Source: Selaginella moellendorffii
Taxonomy: Eukaryota; Streptophyta; Lycopodiopsida; Selaginellales; Selaginellaceae
Assembly: GCF_000143415.4 (NCBI RefSeq)
Contig: NW_003314261.1
Span: forward strand, 744,001 to 808,000
Length of the DNA stretch: 64,000 nucleotides
Reading direction: 5' to 3'
The position numbers and the translations under genes were made by a program. Within the stretch, counting starts at the first letter, position 1; each line of letters begins with the position of its first letter. Below are positions 9,156 through 17,972 of this stretch, piece by piece. The notes beneath the pieces are model-generated. The model made no database searches and had not been told where the DNA came from. It saw only the letters and a program-made list of their open reading frames with translations.

Positions 9156-11564
9156 ATGATCTCCTCCTCCAAGCAGCGAGCAGCAATCAGCGATTCCAGC
9201 GCTTTCGCGTCGATTCTCTGGAGCTGCGGCAATCTCGAGCAGGGGAAGAGTATCCAGGCATGGATGATCGACAATGGAGGGATGGACAGGGGGACCTTCT
9301 TCGGCAATCTCTTGGTCCAGATGTTTGGGAGCTGTGGCAGCATTGAGAATGCACAGGCAGCGTTCCATCGAATCCACGGCCGGAACTTCTTCTCGTGGAA
9401 GATCTTGCTTGCGGCGTATGCCCAGAACGGGGAAATGACCCTCGCGAGCTCGCTGCTTGGATTGATGCCCGCCCACGACACCGTCGCGTGGACAACCATG
9501 ATCACTGGCTATGGAAAGAGCGGCAATCTCCACATTTGCGAGAAACTCTTCCAGGAGATCCAGACCCGGGAGGACTGTGGAGTGGCGTCTTGGAACGCGA
9601 TGATCGCGGCATACACCGCGAATGGGCATCACAGCGAGAGGGCTCGGACGGGAAAGCTCATGCTCTTGGATGGAATCCGCCCAAACAAATCCACTCTCAT
9701 GAATCTCCTGGAGCTCTCCAACACCAGGAAGCTTTGCCAGTGTTTGATCGAAGAGACCGAGCTCCAGTGTGATCCCACTGTGGGAGCTTCGCTGTTGAGA
9801 GCTCACGGGCGATCTGGAAAGCTTGCGGAGGCGAGAGCCATCTTTGAGAGGATCCGGGGTGACAAGACTCTCATCGCTGGAAACACCATGCTCTGGGCTT
9901 ACGCGCGAAACAGCTGCTTGGTGGAAGCTCGCGAGTTCTTCGAGGGGATGGCTCGACGGGACGTTGTCTCGTGGACGACGCTCTTCTCGGGATGGATCCA
10001 GCAGCAGCATACTGGCGATGGCGATCTTCGCGATCTTCATCGGGCCAAGAGCGTCTTCGATCGAATGCCCCAGTGGAACACTGTCTCCTGGAACTCAATG
10101 CTGGCGGGGCTCGGATCCAGCGGAGAAGTCGAGGCTGCGGAGGAGATGTTTGAGCTGCGAGCCGGAGGAGAGCTCCGAGACGTCGTGACTTGGAACTCGA
10201 TGATCACGTCCTACGCTCGCCATGGGAGCTTCTCTCGAGCGCTGAGCCTGCTCAAGCGGATGGACTTGGAAGGGGAGCCTCCAAACCGAGTTACGTGGAT
10301 CACCATCCTCGACTGCTGCGATGATCTCCAACATGGAAGGCTGCTTCACGACGAACTGGAGCGCTCGCCTGATCTCAGCTCGGACGCGGACTTGAGTTGC
10401 CTGCTCATCGACATGTACGGGAAATGCCACAGCCTGGAAGACGCTTGCAAGTCCTTCGAGAAGAGCTCCACCACCACCAGTGTAAGGTCATGGACTGCAT
10501 TAGTCGGAGCGTTTGTTGCAAACGGCTCAAACCGGAGAGCGATTGAGAGCTTCCACAGAATGGTGCTGGAGGGCGTCCATTTTGACAAGGTGGCCGTGCT
10601 GAGCGTGCTGGAAGCCTGCTCTGGAGCCGGAAACTTGGACAGAGGACAGCTCCTCCATCGCTATGCGGTCGAGAGAGGCTGGCAAACGGACGTCTTGGTC
10701 GGGACCGCGGCGCTCAACATGTACGTCAAGTGTGGGAGATTCGAGCAGTCGAAGCTCGTCTTCGATGCCTTGCCGGAGAAGAGCCTCGTGTCGTGGACGT
10801 CGATGGTGTCCAGCTATGCCGGGAGCGGACGCTTTGCCGAGGCGCTGAGAGCTTTCAAGCTCATGGACTTGGCCGGCCTGGGAATGGACGGTGTCGCTCT
10901 GGCTTGCATCTTCGACGTCTGCGCGGCCTTCACAGCTCTCTCGGACGGCAGCGCTGTCTACTCGAGCGTCGAGGCGAGCGGCGAGAAGCTCGATGTCACT
11001 GCTGGAGCAGCCGCCATCAACATGTATGGAAAATGCGGAGATGTGTCGAGCGCGGCGGAGATCTTCTCGCAGTACCGGGCCTGGGAGTGGAGTTTGGTGC
11101 TCTGCACGACAATGGTGGCCGCCTTTGCTCGAAACGGACATGGCCGACGAGCTCACGAGCTTTTTGAGTTGATTGAGCTTCAAGGACTAGAACTGGACGT
11201 TGTCAGCTTCACCACCATTCTTGCTGCGTGTAGCGCTGCCGGGCTGCTCCACGACGGTCACGGGTACTTTGTTTCCATGAGAGGGGACTATGCTCTCGCT
11301 GCCACCATGGATCACTACGTTTGCGTGATCGATCTGCTGGCAAGATCTGGGCGAGTTGACGAGGGCCTAGCTTTGCTGACAACCATGCCTTTTGAGCCTG
11401 ATGGAGTCTCGTGGGTGACTGTGTTGAGCAGCTGCAAAACTCATGGCGATTTTGATGTGGCTGCCACCCTTGCTGCTCGAGTGCCTGCCTCGGAAGCCGA
11501 TCATCCAGGAGCGCTCGTTACATTCTTTAATCTCATTGCAGATTCATCACCATTGCTCGGTTAG
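9156..11564 (+). CDS. Pentatricopeptide repeat protein, PLS type, E domain cut short
   Basis: Intronless, 802 codons. Proteins of this type bind organelle RNA one base per repeat; PLS members often direct C-to-U editing in mitochondria or chloroplasts. The protein is a string of ~31-36 residue PPR motifs from about residue 15 to 740 (for example VAWTTMITGYGKSGNLHICEK, NTVSWNSMLAG, TAALNMYVKCGRFEQSK). The end shows the usual entry into the E region (MDHYVCVIDLLARSGRVDE, then MPFEPDGVSWVTVLSSCKTHG), but it stops ~50 residues later (VTFFNLIADSSPLLG), so E is incomplete and there is no E+ or DYW domain. No clear transit peptide is seen. Its stop lies 107 bases from the convergent AUG6 stop. It looks intact, unlike its relatives upstream. 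Confidence 0.92.
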   Translation: MISSSKQRAAISDSSAFASILWSCGNLEQGKSIQAWMIDNGGMDRGTFFGNLLVQMFGSCGSIENAQAAFHRIHGRNFFSWKILLAAYAQNGEMTLASSLLGLMPAHDTVAWTTMITGYGKSGNLHICEKLFQEIQTREDCGVASWNAMIAAYTANGHHSERARTGKLMLLDGIRPNKSTLMNLLELSNTRKLCQCLIEETELQCDPTVGASLLRAHGRSGKLAEARAIFERIRGDKTLIAGNTMLWAYARNSCLVEAREFFEGMARRDVVSWTTLFSGWIQQQHTGDGDLRDLHRAKSVFDRMPQWNTVSWNSMLAGLGSSGEVEAAEEMFELRAGGELRDVVTWNSMITSYARHGSFSRALSLLKRMDLEGEPPNRVTWITILDCCDDLQHGRLLHDELERSPDLSSDADLSCLLIDMYGKCHSLEDACKSFEKSSTTTSVRSWTALVGAFVANGSNRRAIESFHRMVLEGVHFDKVAVLSVLEACSGAGNLDRGQLLHRYAVERGWQTDVLVGTAALNMYVKCGRFEQSKLVFDALPEKSLVSWTSMVSSYAGSGRFAEALRAFKLMDLAGLGMDGVALACIFDVCAAFTALSDGSAVYSSVEASGEKLDVTAGAAAINMYGKCGDVSSAAEIFSQYRAWEWSLVLCTTMVAAFARNGHGRRAHELFELIELQGLELDVVSFTTILAACSAAGLLHDGHGYFVSMRGDYALAATMDHYVCVIDLLARSGRVDEGLALLTTMPFEPDGVSWVTVLSSCKTHGDFDVAATLAARVPASEADHPGALVTFFNLIADSSPLLG

Positions 11565-11671
11565 AAAACGATACCAAACAGATTTTTTACCTCAACAGTT
11601 CCAACAAATGTTGGAACGAGGTTCAAGTCGAGTTGCTATTGTGACCAATCTGTCGCCGACGGATTTCCATT

Positions 11672-14211
11672 TCAGATGAGTGCTGAGTCCATGTCCGACA
11701 GTGGAGCTGGATTGGAATCATAGAAGGCCCAGAGTGAAATCACTACAGAAAAGAAACAGAGTGTGAAACACACCTAGCAAGTCGTCGTCCTGGTCCTGGA
11801 AACCCGATAGCTCAAGAAACAGTGGTGGAGAGGACCGTGTTGCCTGAGCCCGATTGACGCTTTCCTTTTGTACAGTCAAAGGCGTGAAATAGTGCTCTGA
11901 GGTCGTGTTACTGGTGCTGGTGTTCTCAGTCGCGGCCTCAACAGGCTTTGAGAGTGCGGCATCGTGAACTGCTTGCCGCAATTCTTTGAAATCATCTGGA
12001 ATATAAAAGCCGGCGTAGTCGATATATAAGACGTTACTGAACATCTTAGAATACCTTCGTAGTCCTTGTGGTCAGAGAAAGCCAGTGAAGACGGGCGGAG
12101 GTCCAAATCATCGTCGTCACCACCTTTGTGCAAAAGAGAAAACGGCGAAGACAGTGTTGGCAGCTGAGGAAGCTTTAGTGTCGGGCTTGGAGGTGCCAGT
12201 TCTAGGGGTCCAGGAGTGCCTCTATCATCAGCAACACAGTCCGAAGTCACGTCCTGCAAAAGCTAGTCAGGACATGGGCTCAAACAAGGTGGTCACGTAC
12301 TTGAGAGGAAAGTGCAGAGTCAGAATACACGCTATACCCAGCGAAAACAGCTTGAGAGGCAGAAGAAACCGCAGGGTGATTGACATGTTGACGGAGTTTG
12401 TTAATGTTTGCTTCCATTCCTGGAATGGCTTCCTTTAGCTGCGCAATGAGCACCTGAAGAACAAGTCCTTTTTAACAAACAAAGAAACCCAGCAAAAAGA
12501 ATTAATACCTGCATATTTGAGAGGTGTTGTTTTTGCTCCGCTAACGTTGCCCGTAATGCTTGTGTGTGTCCCTCACAAGCATCCACCGCATTTATAAGAT
12601 TAGGACCAGTGCCTTGATTTTGTCGTGACTGTACGACAATCCCAGTCATGTAAGCAAGTTAGACAAAGCTAAAGTTTTTACCAGCTTTTGAGCTTGTTTG
12701 TGTATGCGTTGCAAAGCATGGGTCCACCGTCTAATAACTTCAGCAACATCAAGCGGGCTCGACCCTTTAACTGCCCTGTCTGTTCTGGCTTCGTCGCCAT
12801 GAGCTGAAGTTTCCTGCTTTTCTAGTTGCTGATTGCAGCCATCGTCATTGGAGTTCAATGAACTTGGTATGACATTCATCCCTCTGTCGATGGCCACACG
12901 CAAAGCCGATCCATCTATACGATACCTATAAGCGCAGCGTCAAACAAAATCCAGGAACCAAAAGATTAAACACCTGTGGTCACGATGAGCAATCAAGTCT
13001 TCTATAGGGCCGCTTGCTAGTTTGTCGTGCCTCTCTATAATCAACAGAAAATCAGACAAGAATAAGAGAATACAGAAATTCAAGAAATGCAAACTGACCG
13101 GTATGTTTTAGAAGAGACTCCCAAAGCGTTGTAGCCCGAGACGCTGACGTTACTTTCTGATTTGCAAATGCTCTAGAACTTTGTAGCTCCTGCATTTTCT
13201 CCAGCTCTTGATGTAAATAAGCCTAATCGACAGCAAGACGAGTTCAAAGTAGGGAGAAAGAAGAAGTTAGATACCTCTTCAGCACACAAAGCCCGGTATT
13301 CAGCCGTCATGTCATGAGCAAGACTGGACCACAATGCCTGTTTATGCACGGCCGCAGACGCACCTTGCAGGAAACGCCTACGCTCTAGAGCAATACGTGC
13401 CTGCCAAAACACGCAAGTTCCAACAATCAATCAATCAACCAAATCTACCAATCAACACTCCACCTTTGTCACGGCAAGGAGAGCTGATGCATGTGAATTT
13501 TGCGTGATGACTTCCGTGAGCGACGCTGGCAAGGGGTTCTCGGCAACATCCGCTGGGAAGTTCCGTCGATGAACTTCTCGCAGAGCGTGGGCCGAGAGCT
13601 GCCATAATAGCTCCACAAATCTAGAGAAGGAAAAACGAAAAAAATTCAATCATAGGAACCACGGAGGCAAAACAAGACCCACCTCTGACCACAGCATGTA
13701 GCTAGCGAGGAAACCCGAGAGCTACTCCGAGGTAAAGCCCCTTGAGCCTCTAGCTCGTTGATAAGACCCTGGACAATCTGCAAAGAAAGGAATTTTCCAT
13801 CCCTTGAGAACTCTAAAACGAGCCAGAAGCACAGCGAAAGAATGCGTATTACTGTACTTTCCGGAAGTCGCGAGACTGTGCCGCGTCGAAAATCGGCCAG
13901 ACACCGGCAAAATCCTGCGAGATCGAGCGTGAGCGCCTCAAATCAACCTACATTCTCGCCTTCTTCCTCACCTTGGCGGCCAGCGACGGCCCCCGAAGCG
14001 CCGAGAGGAGAAAATGTAGCAGCGCCTCGCCGACACGCGGATTGGAGTGCCGGAAGAGGCCAGCTCGCGATCCAGCGCCTTGCCCTAGAATGCTGGCATC
14101 CAGGCCCAGGAGCAAGCAGTTGCCGTAGAGCGCCGCTTCCATCTCCGTCTCCTTGTCGCGGATCACATCCTTGGTAGCCTCCATCTTGGAGAGAAGGCTG
14201 CCATTCTCCAT
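11672..14211 (-). CDS. AUG6: Augmin subunit 6 (HAUS6-like), 13 exons
   Basis: Augmin recruits gamma-tubulin to the sides of existing microtubules so new ones branch off in spindle and phragmoplast. I place exons (minus strand) at 14211-13972, 13914-13858, 13777-13683, 13620-13464, 13400-13275, 13222-13099, 13034-12974, 12925-12682, 12628-12509, 12453-12301, 12253-12055, 11995-11774 and 11742-11672. All introns are GT-AG and 42-110 bases long. The sum is 1,869 bases (622 aa plus stop). The N-terminal HAUS6 region is clear ([38 protein letters not shown]). Later parts are heptad-rich ([15 protein letters not shown]) and consistent with coiled coil. The C-terminus ends in LSDMDSALI. It is shorter than the Arabidopsis protein of roughly 740 aa, mostly in the tail. 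Confidence 0.9.
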
Positions 14212-14421
14212 AGCCTAAACTCTCCGCTCAAAACAAAGAAGCTCCACTCAAACAAACTAAGACCACCTTCTAAGGTAGCTACTGTGAAGCCGGCGTGTCC
14301 CTAGCAAAGACCCAGTGCAAAGCCAACGAGTCCCTGGCCATTAAAAAATGGGAATGTTTCCACTCCAAGGGTTTGGATTTTTAGGGTTCCAAAGGGAGAA
14401 AAGAAAAGAAAGAGAGAAGAA
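14212..14421. promoter_or_regulatory. Shared divergent promoter region, AUG6 and J-protein
   Basis: Only 210 bases separate the two divergent start codons, so the leaders and core promoters of both genes must share it. No clear TATA box was seen. The part nearest the J-protein is purine-rich (AAAAGAAAAGAAAGAGAGAAG). Confidence 0.5.
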
Positions 14422-15340
14422 ATGGTGTGGCACGATTCTGATTCAGATTCAGATTCCAGCTGCCGCGATCATCACACCACTGCTGCCGATCGAGCGCGGA
14501 AGGTAGTGAATCGATTCATTGTTGTCGCGGCGCCGTGATTTTCTTCTTCTTTGTCTGGAATTTTTGCCAGGATTACTACAAGATCTTGGGAGTGGACTGC
14601 GACGCTTCCACTGACTCGATTCGAATCAGCTACTTGCGGCTCGCTTTGGTAGATTTTCCAAGCACAGATTTTTCCCCAACTTGATTTTTTCGTACTTTTT
14701 TTTTGTGTGGCAGAAATGGCATCCAGACAAGCACCAAGGACAGGATTCCGCGGCGACACTCAAGTTCCAGGAGATCAACGAAGCGTACACCGGTTAGATT
14801 TCGTTCCTCCTTTCTAGTTCTTACTCAAATCATGCGAAGAACTCCAGCAGAGTTCGTATCATACGAAGAACTTTAGCGAAGTTGTAGCTAGAAGTAGATG
14901 ATTTTCAAGCTACTCACGAGGGTTATGATGCTAGTGATCGCGTGCAGTGTTGAGTGACCCGGCCAAGAGACGAGACTATGATATGAGAGCCGATTTCAAC
15001 GTCCAGGAGTACAGCATCATAGTAAGAGTCACTCACATTTTCTCCTTGTTCTTCGTAGAGGGTCACTAAATCTTTCCATGGTTTTCGCTACAGGAGTATC
15101 TAAATCGATTCAAAGGCTTGATTCTTACGTGCAATGGTCTTGGAATTGGCGACCTCTCCGAGTGGTGATTACTCTCTTTTTTTCTGGTTCTTTTCATTTC
15201 TAGATTAATTTACAAGGTAGCTATGTTCTTCCGGGGGCGTGATCTTGCATTTTCATCTTGGTTGTCTCGGGATTTTTTGCAGGATGGAGCAATTGCTGCG
15301 ACTCGGCTATGAGGAAGTTGTGAATATGTACAATCAATGA
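14422..15340 (+). CDS. Small J-domain (DnaJ-like) co-chaperone, 146 aa
   Basis: J-domains dock on Hsp70 and stimulate its ATPase. Exons: 14422-14502, 14571-14648, 14714-14792, 14948-15021, 15094-15164 and 15283-15340, total 441 bases. After a serine/aspartate-rich start ([10 protein letters not shown]), the J-domain begins at residue ~28 with [13 protein letters not shown], has the required HPDK loop (WHPDKHQ) and ends with [19 protein letters not shown]. The ~50-residue C-terminal part ([22 protein letters not shown]) is not a classical DnaJ zinc or substrate domain. No transit peptide or membrane helix is seen, so cytosol or nucleus is likely. Its stop lies 96 bases before the ARL1 start. 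Confidence 0.9.
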
Positions 15341-15436
15341 AAAGGAAATAAGTTTTAAGGGCTCTTAAAGGAAATATTTAACCGTCCCGTTATCTTAAAC
15401 CTAGAAATTCGATCTCCATTCTTATGTTCTTCCAAG

Positions 15437-16429
15437 ATGGGTATGTTCTTCTCTCGATTCTTTACTTCCTTGTTCGGCGATAGGGAAGCTCGGATCCTCG
15501 TCTTGGGCCTGGACAACGCCGGCAAGACCACGATTCTCTGTATCCTTTGATCGATCCGTCAGATCTAGCGCTTCTAGGTTGAAATTCCGCGGCGATCTCC
15601 GCCCGGGGGTCCTTAACTCGACATTTCAGATCGATTGCAAGCTGGGGAAGTGGTGGAGACTGTGCCGAGTGAGTGAGATTTGCATTTTAGGTCTTGGATC
15701 TAGCTCACAAGTTCTCTCTTCCCGTCTCTTCCAGCGATAGGATTCAATGTAGAAACCGTACAGTACAACAACATCAAATTTCAAGTATGGGACTTGGGTA
15801 CGTGCCTTTCAATTGTTCTTTGCTCTTTCCAGAATCATTGAAACTTCTCTCGACTTCTCTCGATCATAGGTGGCCAGACGAGTATCCGGTGAGTGATCGC
15901 GGTCATTTTTTCTTTTGTTTCAAACACTTTGGTTTGCTGACACTCATCATTCAGACCTTACTGGAGATGCTACTTTCCAAACACACAGGCTGTGATTTAC
16001 GTTGTTGATTCGACTGACACGGAAAGAATGGCAACTGCAAAGGACGAACTCCACGCTATCCTAGAGGTTCTTTTGTGGTTTTTCTCTCGCTAACACTCGT
16101 GCTAAACTTTAGGAAGAGGAGCTCAAGGACACAGTTGTCTTGATCTACGCCAACAAACAGGTCTGTTTTGATTTTGTGTCCGCGAGGGAACTAAATTCTG
16201 GCTTCTCAACAGGATCTCCCGGAAGCGCTCGAGAGTGCAGCAGTCTCGGAGTCTCTCAACCTTCACAAGATCAAGAACAGAGAATGGGCCATTTTCAAAA
16301 CTTCGGCAGTCAAAGGCGAGGGATTGTTCGAGGGCCTCAACTGGTAACACTGCTACAGACTCGTGCCTGATTTGATGGTTGCTTCTATCTCGCAGGTTGA
16401 GCGACACATTAAAATCCAAGGGAAGATAG
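15437..16429 (+). CDS. ARL1: ARF-like small GTPase, ARL1 type, 182 aa
   Basis: ARL1 recruits GRIP-domain golgins to the trans-Golgi. Exons: 15437-15539, 15630-15668, 15735-15797, 15870-15888, 15955-16066, 16113-16160, 16213-16343 and 16396-16429, total 549 bases, the usual ARL1 length. Gly2 (MGMFFSRF) is the expected myristoylation site. Nucleotide-binding motifs are intact: GLDNAGKT (P-loop), PTIGFNVE (switch 1), WDLGGQ (switch 2), NKQD, and SAVKGEG. One exon is only 19 bases (15870-15888). Assignment to ARL1 rather than ARF rests on the N-terminus and length, and on the GREATER similarity I recall to ARL1. Confidence 0.93.
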
Positions 16430-16765
16430 CTCGACTTGATCGGAAGAGAGAAACCGAAATTTGTAGAAGCACGCAGTTGGATAAGGTATCACTTTTTTCC
16501 CTGCAAAGCTTGTTAACAGTTTTATAGGAAAACGAAGAGAAAGTACTTTTCTGGGGATATCTTTTGTATCCAATGGCCTGGATTTCAGATTCCACGACAC
16601 TTGTCACCGTGAAACCGGACCAGATGGCAACTACTTGTCATGCAAATCGCCACGAAGCTCCGTTCGTGAAATTGGACAAAGGATATATAGTCGTGAACCA
16701 GGGAAGCGTGACACCATTTCTTGGAAGAGAGTTACATCACATCGACGAGAAAGAAGACGAACAGC
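16430..16765 (+). other. ARL1 trailer and SMP-gene leader
   Basis: No independent gene seen. A plausible intron acceptor (TTTTATAG) near 16530 suggests a spliced 5' leader for the next gene. An in-frame ATG upstream at 16721 is an alternative start for it. Confidence 0.4.
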
Positions 16766-17638
16766 ATGAGGGGTATCGCGCTCTCAGGCATATACAGGCG
16801 CTCGAGCAGCAAACTCGGATCGCCTGGAGCAGCATTCTCGACGATTGCAGCTCGGCAGCAACAGCAGCAGCAGCAAGTGAACTACGGTGCTGACCCGAAG
16901 CCGCAGCCGAACCCGGCAGCCAAGCCGCTCGATATCGATGCGCAGCGCCGGGATCAGCAGCAGCAGCAGCAGCCGCAAGTTGATGGTCAGGCTAAAACCA
17001 TCGGTGATGTGAGTTATCTCTTCTCAGTTTTTCTCTCTTTTGTTTCTTCTTTGCTTTTGCTCGTTGCGTGATTCCATGATTTCTGATTCCATGGTGTTTG
17101 ATTCCAATGCCAGGCTCTCGAGGAGGCTGCTGCTAAATCCGGTGACAAGCCACTGGAGCTCAAGGACACGCGAGTGATTCAAAGCGCCGAGGCGCGGGCC
17201 ACTGGCGCGGCGGCTGGTGTTCTGGGTGGGCCTGCACAGTACGCGACGCGTCTCTATGAGAATGCTGAGAATGCTACACTGGGGGAAGCACTCCAGGTGC
17301 CAGATTTTTAATTTTTTTTTTTCATTCCTTCATTTCTTCCACTCAGCCCAAGATTCTTCTTCCACCCAGCCCAAGATCTTTTTTCTTTCTTCCAGTGATC
17401 TTGCTCGCTAACTACATTGCTTTGGTTGATTTTATAGGACGTGAAAGCCCATCTCCCGGCTGACAAGGTTGCGACTCCTCGCGATGCGACTCGGATCGAG
17501 CAGGCCGAGCAGAGGAACGATCCAATGGGTCGCGTGGATCCGGCTGGAGTGGCAGCGGCAGTGAAAGAGGCGGCGGATTATAACGTCGAGAAAGGATTCG
17601 TGGCGCCGGGGACGCCCGCTGGAGCGGGAAGGGTTTAG
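16766..17638 (+). CDS. Seed maturation protein (SMP) domain LEA protein
   Basis: SMP-type late embryogenesis abundant proteins protect cells during drying. Exons 16766-17008, 17114-17296 and 17438-17638 give 627 bases (208 aa). The first ~35 residues (MRGIALSGIYRRSSSKLGSP) are basic, serine-rich and free of acidic residues, like a mitochondrial presequence. A glutamine-rich stretch follows (CAG runs near 16855 and 16955). The SMP domain then shows ALEEAAAKSGDKPLELKD, SAEARATGAAAGVLGG and, in exon 3, VKEAADYNVEKGFV. An in-frame ATG at 16721 would add 15 residues; I prefer 16766 because the resulting N-terminus looks like a presequence. Confidence 0.85.
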
Positions 17639-17828
17639 CAAGGGTTTAAGCAAAAGGCTTTAAAGGGACTCGTTTAGGTCATTGTCATAAAATCCATTTT
17701 AGGGCACCTTTAGGATGTAAAAAGAAAACTTCGTGCAGCGCGCGCTCGTACGTCTCTGCGTGCTTCGTGTTGGTTGTGGTTTCGTTGTGGAACAACGTGT
17801 TCCACGCGGATCGAAAGGTCCGCGAGCG

Positions 17829-17835
17829 TATATAT
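17829..17835 (+). promoter_or_regulatory. Candidate TATA box for arginine decarboxylase
   Basis: TATATAT lies 138 bases before the upstream ATG at 17973, with a GA-repeat (about 17911-17929) between them in the presumed leader. This position would give a leader of about 110 bases. Confidence 0.5.
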
Positions 17836-17972
17836 GTGCGTGGTTTGAGAGAAAGGGTAGTCTAGGGTTTTTATTTGGAGCGAGTGATCGGCAGAGAGTA
17901 GAAAGGCGCTGAGAGAGAGAGAGAGAGAGGAGAGGATATTTTCTTGCTCTGATTGATTTTCGGGCAAGGATC

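Noticed and set aside
8982-10040. 352-codon minus-strand ORF over the PPR gene
   Set aside because: Shadow of the GC-rich, intronless PPR gene; the sense frame has clear repeat motifs.
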